Assembly (NCBI GenBank): GCA_027449865.1
Contig: DAIDKV010000010.1
Location: 1 to 64,000 of the forward strand
Reading direction: 5' to 3'
DNA: 64,000 bases
Source of the DNA: Planctomycetales bacterium
GTDB lineage: Bacteria; Planctomycetota; Planctomycetia; Isosphaerales; Isosphaeraceae
Position numbers and translations under genes: made by a program. The notes beneath the pieces were generated by a model. The model saw only the letters and a list, made by a program, of their open reading frames with translations. It was not told where the DNA came from and did no database searches. This document shows, piece by piece, positions 27,801 through 36,916 of the stretch. How positions within the stretch are numbered: the first letter of the stretch is position 1; every line of letters starts with the position of its first letter.

Positions 27801-29165
27801 GTAGCTCACGTCGGGCGGCTGTGCGAAGACGGTCGCCCGGAAGCCCTCGGGGATTCGGATTTCGCCGAGTGTCGGCCCATCGCCGGCTCGCTGGAGCGGG
27901 CGAGAGAGAACGGTCCCCGCCGGAGCGGGGACTTTCTCGGTGCCGTGAACCTCAACCTCATAGATGCTCGCCCAGGCGCCCGGACGAAGGCCGAGGACAT
28001 CGATCCGGAGGTGGCGAATCCCCCGAGCCAGAATCGGATGAGTTCGGTCCTGGTCGCGGCTGCTGGTCTTCGACTGGTCGGAAAGGGTCATCCATTCCTT
28101 GCCGTCCTCGGAGCCCTGAATCCGGTATCGGTAGTTGACTCCGTCCTGCTCCCAGAGAATCCGAACACCGGTCAGGTCTCGCGCCTGCCCGAGGTCCACC
28201 TGCCACCACTGAGGCGCTGAGTCGTCGGAAGCGCACCAGCGGGTCTCCGGATTCCCGTCCACCGCGGCGCCCGGGGCGTGATCGGCCCCCTGCGTGGTGG
28301 AGGCGACCGCCTTGCGACCGCGGGCATGGTCCTCGGGGACCATCGCGGCATCGGCCTTCAGGTGCTTTTCGTCCAGCTTACCGACCGCCCAGAGCAGGCC
28401 CCGGGTGACCAGGTCGAGGTAGCGCGGGTCGGAGACCGTCGCATTGTTGTGACCGAGCGTCGTGCTGAAGACGCGGGCCTTCTCGTTGTAGATGTTCGTC
28501 CAGACGACCACCGACTCGGCATCCACCTTCCGGCCCTTCGGACCGGTCCCCGACTGCTTCCCGCGGGCCAGCGCGTGCGCGGTCGGTTCGAGGTGGCCGA
28601 TCGCGTTGTTGTAGAGCTCCTCGTTGACCGTGGTCCAGTCCTTGAAGGGCTCGGTGATCGGGTTCGCCTTGTCGACGAAGGTGACGGCAATCGGCATTTG
28701 CGGACCGTGACCGGTCGAGACAACGCCGATGAACTGCTGCCAGGGCGTCGCCTTTTTCTGCCAGCCCTCGGTCCGGTAGCTGTGCATTCCGCAGTGCAGA
28801 ACGACGCCCGGCAGGCCGTTTTTATGCGGCGCGAGGATGCGGTCAATGACCGCCATGTCCTTGTTCACGTTCGACGAGCATTCGTCGTGGACGACGATGT
28901 CAAACCCCTTGGCCCAATCGGGGTTGTCGTAAAGCGGGTTCTGGTGGCCGTTGCTGGTGCTGGGATCGTAGGCGACGGTCCAGTCGATGTAAGTCCGTGC
29001 CGAGATTCCCCGGGTGAGAAGATCCTTCTGATGCTTGTAGTCGTGGCAGCATCCGCCGAGAACGAGCAGAGCCCGGATCGGGCGGGGCGTTTCGTCGGCC
29101 CTCGCGACGATAGGACCTGCCAGGATCGCGGGAAGGAGCCATAGCCATCCGGCCCATCGCTTCAT
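24888..29165 (-). CDS. Giant PVC-type membrane-bound dehydrogenase: ThuA + F5/8C + propeller + HEAT + cytochrome c
   Basis: A 1425-residue exported protein. A signal peptide (MKRWAGWLWLLPAILAGPIVARA) precedes five modules. A ThuA-like domain spans about 30-270 (RALLVLGGCCHDY, HCGMHSYR). A discoidin-type F5/8C carbohydrate-binding domain lies at about 285-410 (AVDGNPETRWCA, WWQVDLGQ). A sorbosone-dehydrogenase-like propeller spans about 430-790 (GDYGFLH, NNDGRADRFNVFATMDSPRGLAYDDG). HEAT repeats run to about 1270. A C-terminal cytochrome c has CVACH near residue 1300, with the distal methionine likely in VSIMPVGL. This order is a hallmark of Planctomycetes, where such proteins are expanded and thought to oxidise carbohydrates and feed electrons to the periplasm; the substrate is unknown. 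Start: ATG 29165 gives a clean signal peptide; GTG at 29174 is an alternative. Confidence 0.92.
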   Translation of the reverse strand: MKRWAGWLWLLPAILAGPIVARADETPRPIRALLVLGGCCHDYKHQKDLLTRGISARTYIDWTVAYDPSTSNGHQNPLYDNPDWAKGFDIVVHDECSSNVNKDMAVIDRILAPHKNGLPGVVLHCGMHSYRTEGWQKKATPWQQFIGVVSTGHGPQMPIAVTFVDKANPITEPFKDWTTVNEELYNNAIGHLEPTAHALARGKQSGTGPKGRKVDAESVVVWTNIYNEKARVFSTTLGHNNATVSDPRYLDLVTRGLLWAVGKLDEKHLKADAAMVPEDHARGRKAVASTTQGADHAPGAAVDGNPETRWCASDDSAPQWWQVDLGQARDLTGVRILWEQDGVNYRYRIQGSEDGKEWMTLSDQSKTSSRDQDRTHPILARGIRHLRIDVLGLRPGAWASIYEVEVHGTEKVPAPAGTVLSRPLQRAGDGPTLGEIRIPEGFRATVFAQPPDVSYPTCLATSPGGEVFVGIDENGSLDARPGRGRVVRCIDSNNDGRADRFNVFATMDSPRGLAYDDGTLYVLHPPELTAYHDENHDGTADRSETLVKGIGFDLKFRGADHTTNGIRLGIDGYIYIAVGDYGFLHAVGKDGRALPYRGGGVVRVRTDGTGLEPVSRGQRNIYDVAIDPYMNLFTRDNTNDGDGWDVRLSHLVPSAHMGYPSLFKNFADEMVKPLADYGGGSPTGSIYINEPSLPNPFGDALYTCEWGREAVFRHPLDREGASFRAGQEMFIKLPRPTDIEVDGLGRIYVASWKGATFTYAGPNVGYVIRVTAPGSTESPIPDLKKATDDQLVGFLASPSQVMRLAASRAILRRGNRGGIASKLEAMARGNGRLASRVAAIFTLEQLLGADSIDLLTRLSEDPSLREFALTALSDRKEGARIPAAPFLRGLLDRNPRVRLRAAVGLGRLGKTEAADELVARMADDDPMVAHVAVKALVALHAVEACLKALDAKTPDLAAGAAQALQAMHDRRAVDGLIARLSSTDPTTRRLAFRTLCRLDHREAEYRGDWWGTRPDTSGPYYKPETWEQTSRIEQALGQAMTRADSREAAVMLIDLVRNKVELKGASTLALDIAGLDAAGRASAVGILATRRNLSASDVEFLERIAFSDREPEALRARAIAGLQRDWAVGFRVLSKIGGQDSPPAAFVAAWRDFVRDRQQARHLSDLRREVKSDDANRRELAFAILLPIAENARARGNSRAEAGKLIESAWKDPRQSSSLLRAIGRMDAVAYALHVRSRMADRNPEVRAAAGFASGLLGLDEDASRDRGPKIASLPYESVVSTAVKEKGDPRRGERLFQRQGCVACHAVAPGEPARGPSLLGISTRYSRADLAESILRPSAKIAQGFEPQSFATADGRTFAGFVVRESGDEVEIRDAQGTATILSKKEIDERARGTVSIMPVGLVDTLTPPDLASLLAYLESLKAH

Positions 29166-29502
29166 GTTGGACACTCGCTTTCATGGACCGAGGCAGCGCC
29201 ACGGCCGAGGCCGCTCGGGGAGAGGTTGAAGGTTCTGGAACACAAGGAGAGTGGCCGCGGTCGATCAATTCTATCCCGACCGGACCGCAACTCCGATGAG
29301 GTACCGCCCGAAAGACCCATCCCATCGAGAGCGGATCGGCGAGGTCGGGGCGAAACCGGTCGCCCGTGGCGAGTCGAAAACCCGAAGTCGCCGGTGCCGA
29401 CGGAGAACTTCAACATCGACGACGACGAGGGTTTCGAGGCTCGGCGATCACCGGCCGATTTCGTTCGATCCCGCTCCCTGAATGGCGGACTCGCAGGAAC
29501 CG
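29166..29502. other. Intergenic region, no gene seen
   Basis: 337 bases upstream of the giant dehydrogenase and downstream of the transglutaminase-hydrolase gene. No credible ORF, repeat or clear promoter was recognised. Confidence 0.4.
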
Positions 29503-31806
29503 CTATGGCGAGACGATCCGGACGGGCGCCGCCAGCCCTGGATCGCCTCGAAGCTCAAGCTCCTCGCAATAAGTCTCGGGGCCTGGGTTCGGGGTAAAGG
29601 TTTGACGGCGGCCCTCTCGATCAACGACCACCGGCCGTGAGAGATCCACCAGCTTTGAATCCAGGCGAATCCGGATCTCGTCCAGGTGTTGAGACTTGAT
29701 TGTGATGGTATTGTCATGAACCATCGCCTCGACCCGACCGTTGGCCTTCGGATGCGGCGCGTCGATCCAGTAAAAATCTCGGATCACCTCATCCGACATC
29801 GCCCAGACGAGGTGATCGGGCCACGGATGCCGAACGCCTTCCTTCAGCATCCGAGCGACCATATCGCGATCGGGAACGTGGTGGCCGACGCCCGGCAAGA
29901 TTTTCACATCGCCGGGATAGCCACCGTACTGGGCTCGTTGTTCGGCGATGGTCTTGACGAACGCCCGGCAGCGATCGGCCCGGCCGTACGCGGTATCCCT
30001 GTCGCCGATCATCACGGTGAAGAGCAGGTCGCGCAGGTTCTCGCATTTTGTCTCACCGTCGGTCGGCGCGGCGGCCGAGGCATGCACCGCGGCGAATCGG
30101 TCGGGGATTTTCGGGCCGATCACGAAGGCCCCATATCCGCCGTGCGAGGCTCCCAGCGCGTAGACCCGGTCTGGGTTCACATCGCCGAAGATCACAAACT
30201 GGCGGATCAGCCTCTCGACCATGGGGCCAATCGCATCATCGTAAAAGCCATTCCACTCGTTGTTCGGCGCCCGGAGGGCCAGGTAGACATAGCCGCCGGC
30301 CTCGGGATGATCCTTGTAGTATCGCTCGAACATACCATGCCACTGCTGATCGTTGACCTCCTGCGGGGCGCCCCCTCCGCCGTGCATTGCGATCACGAGC
30401 GCCCATCCGTCGATCGGTTTCTTTCCGACATGACGCCACAGATAGGGACTGGTCCGATCCTTCGTGGAGACCTTCTTCGCCTCCATCTCGCGGTGTAACG
30501 GCTCATGCAACGGCGATTTCCTGTAGGCCGCCCAGGCCAGTTCGCGGATCGAATCGTCCCAGGGCATTTCTGCCAGCAACTTTCGGGCCGTCTCGCGCCG
30601 GGCCTCGTCGCCGGAGAACCGATCGGCGAGGATCTTTTCCATCGCGGCGCGCGATTCTTTCGTCGAGGGCCGATCCAGGTCGACGCGGACGACGGTATCG
30701 CCGTTGATGGTGACCGGGCGGATCGCCGAGGCGGTTCCATCCCGGACGACCACCAGAAGCGAGCCGGTCGGCGGGGCCTCGCAGGTGAGGTGACGATTGA
30801 TATCGGCGGAGGGTCCGAGACTCGTCCCGAGCGGGCGGAAAGCTCCGGTGGAGGGGTCGAGAGCGGCGACCTCCGCCTCGACCCGATTCCCACCCCGACG
30901 GACCTCGACCATCAGCCGCCCCGAGGGCGCGGGCTTCGCGCCTCGGGTATAGCGGTCGGTCACGTCCTCGCCGTGGATGCGGTCGGATTCGGACCAGTCC
31001 ATCGGGAAGAAATCGCCCGTGGATCGATAGGTCACCGCGTAGATCGCGTTCCGCTTGCTTCCCTTGATGGCCTTCGCGGCGTCGCCGACGAACCAGGCGT
31101 GATCGAGCCCGTTTTCATCGGGCTCGGCGGCTCCGACAAAGTGCCAGCCGCCATTCCAGACCTCGACCCAGGTGTGATTGCCGCCCCGGCCCGGCCACGA
31201 GGCGATCCCCGCCAGCCGAGCCGGCACACCAACCGCCCGGCACGCCTCCACGAGCATGATCGAGAGCCCGGTGCAGGTCGCCCTCCCCTGCTCGATCGAT
31301 TCCTTCGAGCTCTGGTCGGGCCGCCGCCGCTTCGTGTTGTACACAACCTTGTAATCGCGGAAGAGAGCCCGGTTCAGCGCCTGGGCCGCCTCGCCGGGCG
31401 TCTTCATCGACTGGACCATCGCCAGGTATCGGCCGTGGAACTCGCCTCGCATCGGCTGGCGAGACTCGGTGATGCTCGCATACGGCAGAACGGCGTCGAG
31501 GAAGACATCTTCCGGCAGACCCGCGCCCCAGGGGACCTCGCCTCGCGCCTGGTAGGCCAGTGCGATGTTCTCGGCGAGCGTCTTCGGACTCATTGTTTCG
31601 AGGTCTCGCCTCGGAAGGTCGCTCAACAGATACGCAAGGCCGTTCCGCTGTTCCCTCGGGCACGATTGAAGGAGCTGGACCCACTCCGCCCGCCGGGCCG
31701 GAGCGCGATCGAGCGAGGTTTCGACCCGGGCGTCCCACCATCGGGACTGAGGCTCCTCTCCGATCGAGGTCATGAAGAGGCAGAGACAGGTCAGAAACGT
31801 CGACAT
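29503..31806 (-). CDS. Exported transglutaminase-like domain fused to an alpha/beta-hydrolase
   Basis: A 767-residue protein with an N-terminal hydrophobic leader (MSTFLTCLCLFMTS). Residues about 130-310 form a transglutaminase-like cysteine-protease fold: GRATCTGLSIMLVEACRAVGVPARL contains the catalytic cysteine, NHTWVEVWNGGWHFVGAAE the histidine, and a following aspartate is in LDHAWFVGD. Residues about 450-700 form an esterase/PHB-depolymerase-like hydrolase with its nucleophile in LGASHGGYGAF, the oxyanion loop AMHGGGGAP and a late histidine in PGVGHHVPD. The C-terminal ~70 residues (IDAPHPKANGRVEAM) match the tail usually seen in planctomycete hydrolases of this kind. The pairing suggests cutting or remodelling of an exported substrate, but no substrate can be named. 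The start at 31806 follows TTGGAG. Confidence 0.82.
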   Translation of the reverse strand: MSTFLTCLCLFMTSIGEEPQSRWWDARVETSLDRAPARRAEWVQLLQSCPREQRNGLAYLLSDLPRRDLETMSPKTLAENIALAYQARGEVPWGAGLPEDVFLDAVLPYASITESRQPMRGEFHGRYLAMVQSMKTPGEAAQALNRALFRDYKVVYNTKRRRPDQSSKESIEQGRATCTGLSIMLVEACRAVGVPARLAGIASWPGRGGNHTWVEVWNGGWHFVGAAEPDENGLDHAWFVGDAAKAIKGSKRNAIYAVTYRSTGDFFPMDWSESDRIHGEDVTDRYTRGAKPAPSGRLMVEVRRGGNRVEAEVAALDPSTGAFRPLGTSLGPSADINRHLTCEAPPTGSLLVVVRDGTASAIRPVTINGDTVVRVDLDRPSTKESRAAMEKILADRFSGDEARRETARKLLAEMPWDDSIRELAWAAYRKSPLHEPLHREMEAKKVSTKDRTSPYLWRHVGKKPIDGWALVIAMHGGGGAPQEVNDQQWHGMFERYYKDHPEAGGYVYLALRAPNNEWNGFYDDAIGPMVERLIRQFVIFGDVNPDRVYALGASHGGYGAFVIGPKIPDRFAAVHASAAAPTDGETKCENLRDLLFTVMIGDRDTAYGRADRCRAFVKTIAEQRAQYGGYPGDVKILPGVGHHVPDRDMVARMLKEGVRHPWPDHLVWAMSDEVIRDFYWIDAPHPKANGRVEAMVHDNTITIKSQHLDEIRIRLDSKLVDLSRPVVVDREGRRQTFTPNPGPETYCEELELRGDPGLAAPVRIVSP

Positions 31807-31903
31807 GTTCACTCCAATCGGAATGAAGGCCGGGATCGATTCGCGGGCGGCCCGGACCTCGATTTTTTGACCTTTCCTTGATAACCGATCCCGGCCTCGC
31901 GTC

Positions 31904-33247
31904 TCAAGCATCAGCCGCCGCATGGAGCCGCTTCAGAATTTCCGGCATCCATTCGCGATGCTCGGGCTTCATCGCGCAGGCGCGCAGGCAAACGATCGTG
32001 TCGGCGTCCCAGTTTAAGACTGGATGGGCGGGCTCGATCATCGGGCGCGGAAAGGTGGCGAGGGCCAGATGCAGGTCGAGTCGAGCGGCGGCCTCGAAGA
32101 TTCGACGAGCGCGTGCCGACGATTCCGTCGCCGAGCCAGCCCGGACCGCCCAGACAACGATGTCGAGCGCGGGTGGAAACAGGGGGGCGAAACGGTCGTC
32201 GGCTTCGAGAGCGGCATGAAACGCCAGCGCTGCCTCGCGGCACGATTCGAGACCCCGGGCGAAGTGGCCGCCTGGATCGGGAGGCAAGAGTCGGATCGTC
32301 GCCCAGAGTGCCGCCGCCGACGCTCCGGCGCGGGAGCATTCCAGCGAAATCTCGCCCAGATGCAGTTCGTTGGAACTGAAGTAAGTGTACGGCGAATCGT
32401 GGCGATAGAACCGGCCGACGGCAGGGTCGCGGAAGATCACGCAGCCGCATCCGTACGGTTGCAGGCCGTGCTTGTGCGGGTCGATAACGATCGAGTCGGC
32501 CTCGCCGATCCGGTCGAATGCTTCGCGGGCAAGGGAAGCCAGGTTGCCGGCGATCCGGAAGTATCCGCCATACGCGGCATCGACATGAATGCGAAAGTCG
32601 TATCGATCGCGCAGGGCGAGCACATCGGGAAGAGGGTCGATGGCGCCGGCGGCCGTGGTCCCGAGTGTGACGACCACGGTTCCGACCTCGCCCCCGCGGA
32701 GGGTCTTCTCGAGTTCGGCCGGGTCGAGCCGCCCGAGTGGGTCGACGGGGATCTTCCGGAACGGGACGCCGAGGACATCCGAGAGGCGGGAATGAGTGTA
32801 ATGCGCCTGGCTTGAGGCCGCGACCGCCTTCCCGGGGCGAAGCTCGCGACCGACCCAGAGCGCCTCGAAGTTCGCCATCGTTCCGCCGCCGCTGAGGTGG
32901 CCGAGGTGCGTCTCCCAGCCGAACATCGAGGCAAGCCGCGCGACGGCCTCTTTCTCCATCGCCGAGGTCGCCCGGCCGCCATCAAGCGCGTGATTATTCG
33001 GGTTCAGAGCCATGGCGAGGGTATACGCCGCTCGCGCTACTGGGTGCGGCGGCTTGAGCATCTGGCCGATGTAAAGCGGGTGGTGATAGGGATCATTGTC
33101 TCTCAGGCGCACGGCCGTCTCCGCCAGCACCGCACGCATGGCCTCGGGATCGAGCTCCGGGGCAAGATCGGGGAGCCGGTCGAAGCCCCGCTCCAGGATC
33201 GCCATGGATTCAGCCAGGATGTGCAGACTCTCTTGTTCAAACGTCAT
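31904..33247 (-). CDS. PLP-dependent group II (glutamate/tyrosine/diaminobutyrate-type) decarboxylase
   Basis: A 447-residue pyridoxal-phosphate decarboxylase of the aromatic-L-amino-acid/glutamate decarboxylase group. The Schiff-base lysine is K259 in SIVIDPHKHGLQPYGCG; the cofactor-contacting HVDAAYGGYFR precedes it, and GHLSGGGTMANFEAL is the phosphate/substrate loop. Early blocks (HHPLYIGQMLKPPHPVA, LNPNNHALDGG) are typical of the family. The start at 33247 follows AAGGGA; no signal peptide, so cytosolic. Amino-acid specificity cannot be read. It lies 97 bases upstream of the transglutaminase-hydrolase gene on the same strand, which may or may not be one transcript. The opposite-strand PLD gene begins 163 bases away. 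Confidence 0.9.
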   Translation of the reverse strand: MTFEQESLHILAESMAILERGFDRLPDLAPELDPEAMRAVLAETAVRLRDNDPYHHPLYIGQMLKPPHPVARAAYTLAMALNPNNHALDGGRATSAMEKEAVARLASMFGWETHLGHLSGGGTMANFEALWVGRELRPGKAVAASSQAHYTHSRLSDVLGVPFRKIPVDPLGRLDPAELEKTLRGGEVGTVVVTLGTTAAGAIDPLPDVLALRDRYDFRIHVDAAYGGYFRIAGNLASLAREAFDRIGEADSIVIDPHKHGLQPYGCGCVIFRDPAVGRFYRHDSPYTYFSSNELHLGEISLECSRAGASAAALWATIRLLPPDPGGHFARGLESCREAALAFHAALEADDRFAPLFPPALDIVVWAVRAGSATESSARARRIFEAAARLDLHLALATFPRPMIEPAHPVLNWDADTIVCLRACAMKPEHREWMPEILKRLHAAADA

Positions 33248-33410
33248 CGGCGGTCCCTTTTTCCTTCCACGTCTTCCGCAATCGACGCAATCCGAAAGTT
33301 CAGCAGTCTCACGACCACCGGTCAAGGGCGGATGCGAATCGGCTCACGCGCCCTGGCTGGGGGCGTCGAAGAAGAACGCGAGGACTGGAGCGTCCAGGAG
33401 GGACCGGCAG

Positions 33411-34811
33411 ATGAGTCGTCTGAGAAGGATGTCCGCGATTGCGGCCGCGCTATTCACCCTGGGATCGGCCCATGCCGGCGACCACCCTCCTCGCGTGGCG
33501 CCCCCGAATGCCTTCCAGCCGCCGGGTGCGAGCTTCGAGCGCGACGTCGACCGCCGGCAATACCTTCAAATGGCTCGTGAGGTTCTGGGCAACACCTGCG
33601 AGGCCTTCGCCGCCGCCCCGATCCGGTCCCTCGAGATCGGCTCGGCCCGCCTGGCCGAGCGACTGGGCGTCCGGATCGTCGGTTCACTCCCGCATTTCCC
33701 GGTCCCGCCCGGCCACCAGTGTCCCGAGGCTGGCGGCCCCTGTACACCGGCGCGGATCACTCCCATTTTCGACAGCCGCCCGGCCTTCGAGGCCCTTCTC
33801 GCCCTGATCGCTTCGGCCCAGTGCCGGATCGATCTGATGATGTTCGGCTGGGGCGACGATCCTGACGGCCGAAGGGTCGCCGCCGCGCTCATCGAGCGGG
33901 CCCGTGCCGGCGTACTGGTTCGGCTGATGATGGATCGGGGAAGTTTTGTGATCGGCGAGACCAACAGGCATGTCATCGTCGACGGCCAGCGATCGTTCCT
34001 CGACGCCCTTCACGCCGAGCCGAACATCCGACTCATCGAGACCCCCGACCCCGGCCTTCGCTTCGATCACCGAAAGCTCGCTGTCTTCGACGACCGGATC
34101 GCCTGGTCAGGCTCTCTTATCCTGACGGAGCCCTCGGTCGAGCGCTGGCATAACTTCAATTACATCGCCGAGGGCCCCATCGTCGGTCAGCTCGACGCCC
34201 TCTTCGTCGAGCGATGGGAGCGACTCGGCGGCTGCCATGCCCCGCTCTGCACCCCACCCGAGATCGCCGACGCCGTGACCCCGAACGCGGTCGTTCGTGT
34301 CGTTCGGACGGACGTCGACCCGGTGATTCGAACTCTCAAGGAAGCGGTCTATGGATCGGTTGATCAGGCTGATCACCACATCTATCTTGAAAATCCGTAT
34401 TTCAACGATCGGATTCTCATCAAGAAGCTGATCGCCGCCCGGGCGCGCGGGGTTGACGTCCGCGCGATCCTCACAATGCGGGGCGACAGCGCGACGATGA
34501 ACAAGTTCACAGCGCTGACCGCCAATGCGCTTCTTCGCGGCGGTTGCCGGGTTTATCTCTACCCGGCGATGACGCACGTGAAGGCCATGGCCGTCGATGG
34601 AACGATGATTTACATGGGCACCGGAAACTTCGACGATCTGAGCCTCCGCAATAATCGAGAGCTCTCGCTCACGGTCCGCGGCCCCGAAATCGTTCCGCAG
34701 ATCGAATCCGGCCTTTTTCTACGCGACATGGCTGACTCGGAGGAACTGCACGCCCTGCTCCCGCTTCCGAAGAAGTGGTTCCTGCTGCGCCCGGCCTGGG
34801 AATTCTTCTGA
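33411..34811 (+). CDS. Exported phospholipase D/cardiolipin-synthase-like protein
   Basis: A 466-residue PLD-superfamily protein. It has a signal peptide (to about residue 22), then two complete HKD motifs: FDHRKLAVFDDRIAWSGS in the first half and THVKAMAVDGTMIYMGTGNFD in the second, giving the two-lobed active site that swaps phosphatidyl groups through a histidine intermediate. Two short cysteine-containing loops (GHQCPEAGGPCTP, GGCHAPLC) suggest disulfides, consistent with a periplasmic location. Cardiolipin synthase or phospholipase D activity is expected; the substrate is not resolved. The ATG follows AGGAGGGA, a strong ribosome site. Confidence 0.88.
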   Translation: MSRLRRMSAIAAALFTLGSAHAGDHPPRVAPPNAFQPPGASFERDVDRRQYLQMAREVLGNTCEAFAAAPIRSLEIGSARLAERLGVRIVGSLPHFPVPPGHQCPEAGGPCTPARITPIFDSRPAFEALLALIASAQCRIDLMMFGWGDDPDGRRVAAALIERARAGVLVRLMMDRGSFVIGETNRHVIVDGQRSFLDALHAEPNIRLIETPDPGLRFDHRKLAVFDDRIAWSGSLILTEPSVERWHNFNYIAEGPIVGQLDALFVERWERLGGCHAPLCTPPEIADAVTPNAVVRVVRTDVDPVIRTLKEAVYGSVDQADHHIYLENPYFNDRILIKKLIAARARGVDVRAILTMRGDSATMNKFTALTANALLRGGCRVYLYPAMTHVKAMAVDGTMIYMGTGNFDDLSLRNNRELSLTVRGPEIVPQIESGLFLRDMADSEELHALLPLPKKWFLLRPAWEFF

Positions 34812-34983
34812 TCGGTCGTCGCCCCTCCGCGAATGAGGCCAAAGGGCACGTCGATTGCAGGTGGAAACGATGAGCCCTCCACCTGGATTTCGATGAAGGG
34901 CACCGGCAACGTCCGCCCGGGACGCCTGCCGGGCCCGATCGCGACGAGATTCCTCGGCGATGCCGAGACGGGGAACGCGCGCC

Positions 34984-36849
34984 ATGCCGATGCGGATCGA
35001 GGACTACGCGATGATCGGCGACTGCCGGACCGCCGCGCTGGTGGGCCGGGACGGGTCGATTGACTGGCTCTGCCTGCCGAGGTTCGACTCGGGGGCCTGC
35101 TTCGCGGCGATTCTCGGCTCGCCCGAGAACGGCCGGTGGAAGCTCTCGCCCGACGAGCGAAAGCTCAAGATCCGGAAGGTCGAACGGCGATACCGGCCCG
35201 GGACGATGGTCCTGGAGACGGATTTTCAGACCGATTCGGGCGCTGTGCGCGTCACGGACGCGATGTCGATGGACAGCGAAACCCCGACCGTCGCCCGCGT
35301 GGTCGAAGGGCTCCAGGGCGAGGTTCCGATCTGGTCGGAGCTGGTGATCCGGTTTGATTACGGATGGATTGTCCCCTGGGTAACGCACCACGCCTGCGGG
35401 ATCTCGGCGATCGCGGGGCCGGACAAGCTTCGGTTTCGGTCGTGGGTTCCAAGTCGTGGCGAGGGCTACGCCACGGTCTCCGAGTTCGTCGTTCGCGAGG
35501 GGCAGAAGATCCCGTTCACGCTCGCCTGGCATCCTTCGACCGTGAAGGCCCCCGCTGGTCTCGACGCCGAGGGTGTGATTCACGACGCCGATGCCATCTG
35601 GCGCGAGTGGTCGAGTCGATGCGATGGCGACGGGGCCTGTCAGGACGAGTCGGTCCTGCGCTCCCTGCTGACGCTCAAGGCGCTGACCTATGGCCCGACC
35701 GGCGGGATTGTCGCCGCGCCCACGACCTCGCTCCCGGAGCGAGTCGGCGGAGTTCGGAACTGGGACTACCGGATGTGCTGGCTCCGCGACGCGACGTTTA
35801 CTCTCCTCGCCCTGGTCAATGCGGGATACCTCGAAGAGGCCCGCGAGTGGCGCGAGTGGCTCCTCCGCGCGGTCGCCGGCCGTCCCGAACACCTTCAGAT
35901 CATGTACGGGATCGCGGGCGAGCGCCGGCTCACGGAATTCGAGCTGAACTGGCTTTCCGGCTACGAGAATTCCAGGCCCGTCCGCGTGGGCAACCTTGCC
36001 TCGGAACAGTTCCAGCTCGACGTCTACGGCGAGGTCTGCGATGCCCTCTTCCAGGCTCACCGCCACGGCCTCAGCGACCTCGACGACGCCTGGAAACTCG
36101 GCCAGATTATCCTCGGCTTCCTCGAAGACGCCTGGAAGAAGCCCGATCAGGGCATCTGGGAGGTCCGTGGCGACCGCCGCCATTTCGTTCACTCAAAGGT
36201 CATGGCCTGGGTCGCCTTCGACCGTGGCGTGAAGGCGATCGAGATTTTCGGCTACTCCGACGGGCATCTGGAAAAGTGGAAGCAGGAGCGAGACGCAATC
36301 CACCGGGAAGTCTGCGCCCGAGGCTTCGACCCCGGACTGAACTCATTCGTCCAGGCTTACGGCGAGAAGAACCTCGACGCCAGCCTGCTGATGATCCCAC
36401 TCGTCGGTTTCCTTCCCGCCGAGGATCCGCGAATGCTCGGCACGGTCGCCGCGATCGAAAAGCGCCTGATGGACCATGGCTTCGTCCGTCGCTACGACAC
36501 CACGAGCGACGTCGACGGATTGCCCGGCAACGAGGGCGCGTTCCTCCCCTGCACCTTCTGGCTGGCCGATAACCTGGCGCTCCAGGGCCGTCGAGACGAG
36601 GCCCGCGCCATCTACGACCGATTGCTCGACATCCGGAACGACGTCGGTCTCCTCGCCGAGGAGTACGACCCGGTCGCGAAACGCCAGCTTGGCAATTTTC
36701 CCCAGGCGTTCTCGCACATCTGCCTGGTCAACACAGCGCGAAACCTCGCCCAGTCACAAGGCGGGCCTTCCGAACAACGGCACAAGGACCATGGGCCGAT
36801 CGACCCGTCGGCGCGGCCCTCGCACTCGTCGCCGGGATCTCCTCCTTGA
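34984..36849 (+). CDS. Glycoside hydrolase family 15 protein (glucoamylase/trehalase type)
   Basis: A 621-residue cytosolic enzyme of the bacterial GH15 type. It opens with the family's signature MRIEDYAMIGDCRTAALVGRDGSIDWLCLPRFDS. The (alpha/alpha)6 barrel region has GGVRNWDYRMCWLRDATF, FQLDVYGEV and GNEGAFLPCTFWLAD, with acidic residues in the positions expected for a general acid/base pair, though which glutamates act is not proven here. Bacterial members cleave alpha-1,4-glucans or trehalose. The start at 34984 puts the signature within ten residues of the N-terminus; 34960 is an in-frame alternative without a ribosome site. The last ~30 residues are Ser/Pro-rich and unlikely to be structured. 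Confidence 0.9.
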   Translation: MPMRIEDYAMIGDCRTAALVGRDGSIDWLCLPRFDSGACFAAILGSPENGRWKLSPDERKLKIRKVERRYRPGTMVLETDFQTDSGAVRVTDAMSMDSETPTVARVVEGLQGEVPIWSELVIRFDYGWIVPWVTHHACGISAIAGPDKLRFRSWVPSRGEGYATVSEFVVREGQKIPFTLAWHPSTVKAPAGLDAEGVIHDADAIWREWSSRCDGDGACQDESVLRSLLTLKALTYGPTGGIVAAPTTSLPERVGGVRNWDYRMCWLRDATFTLLALVNAGYLEEAREWREWLLRAVAGRPEHLQIMYGIAGERRLTEFELNWLSGYENSRPVRVGNLASEQFQLDVYGEVCDALFQAHRHGLSDLDDAWKLGQIILGFLEDAWKKPDQGIWEVRGDRRHFVHSKVMAWVAFDRGVKAIEIFGYSDGHLEKWKQERDAIHREVCARGFDPGLNSFVQAYGEKNLDASLLMIPLVGFLPAEDPRMLGTVAAIEKRLMDHGFVRRYDTTSDVDGLPGNEGAFLPCTFWLADNLALQGRRDEARAIYDRLLDIRNDVGLLAEEYDPVAKRQLGNFPQAFSHICLVNTARNLAQSQGGPSEQRHKDHGPIDPSARPSHSSPGSPP

Positions 36850-36916
36850 CCGGTCGTTTGGTCTCCCCTACCCTCTCGATCGGAGCCAATCTTCCCGCGC
36901 CCGATCGGAGCCCGCG

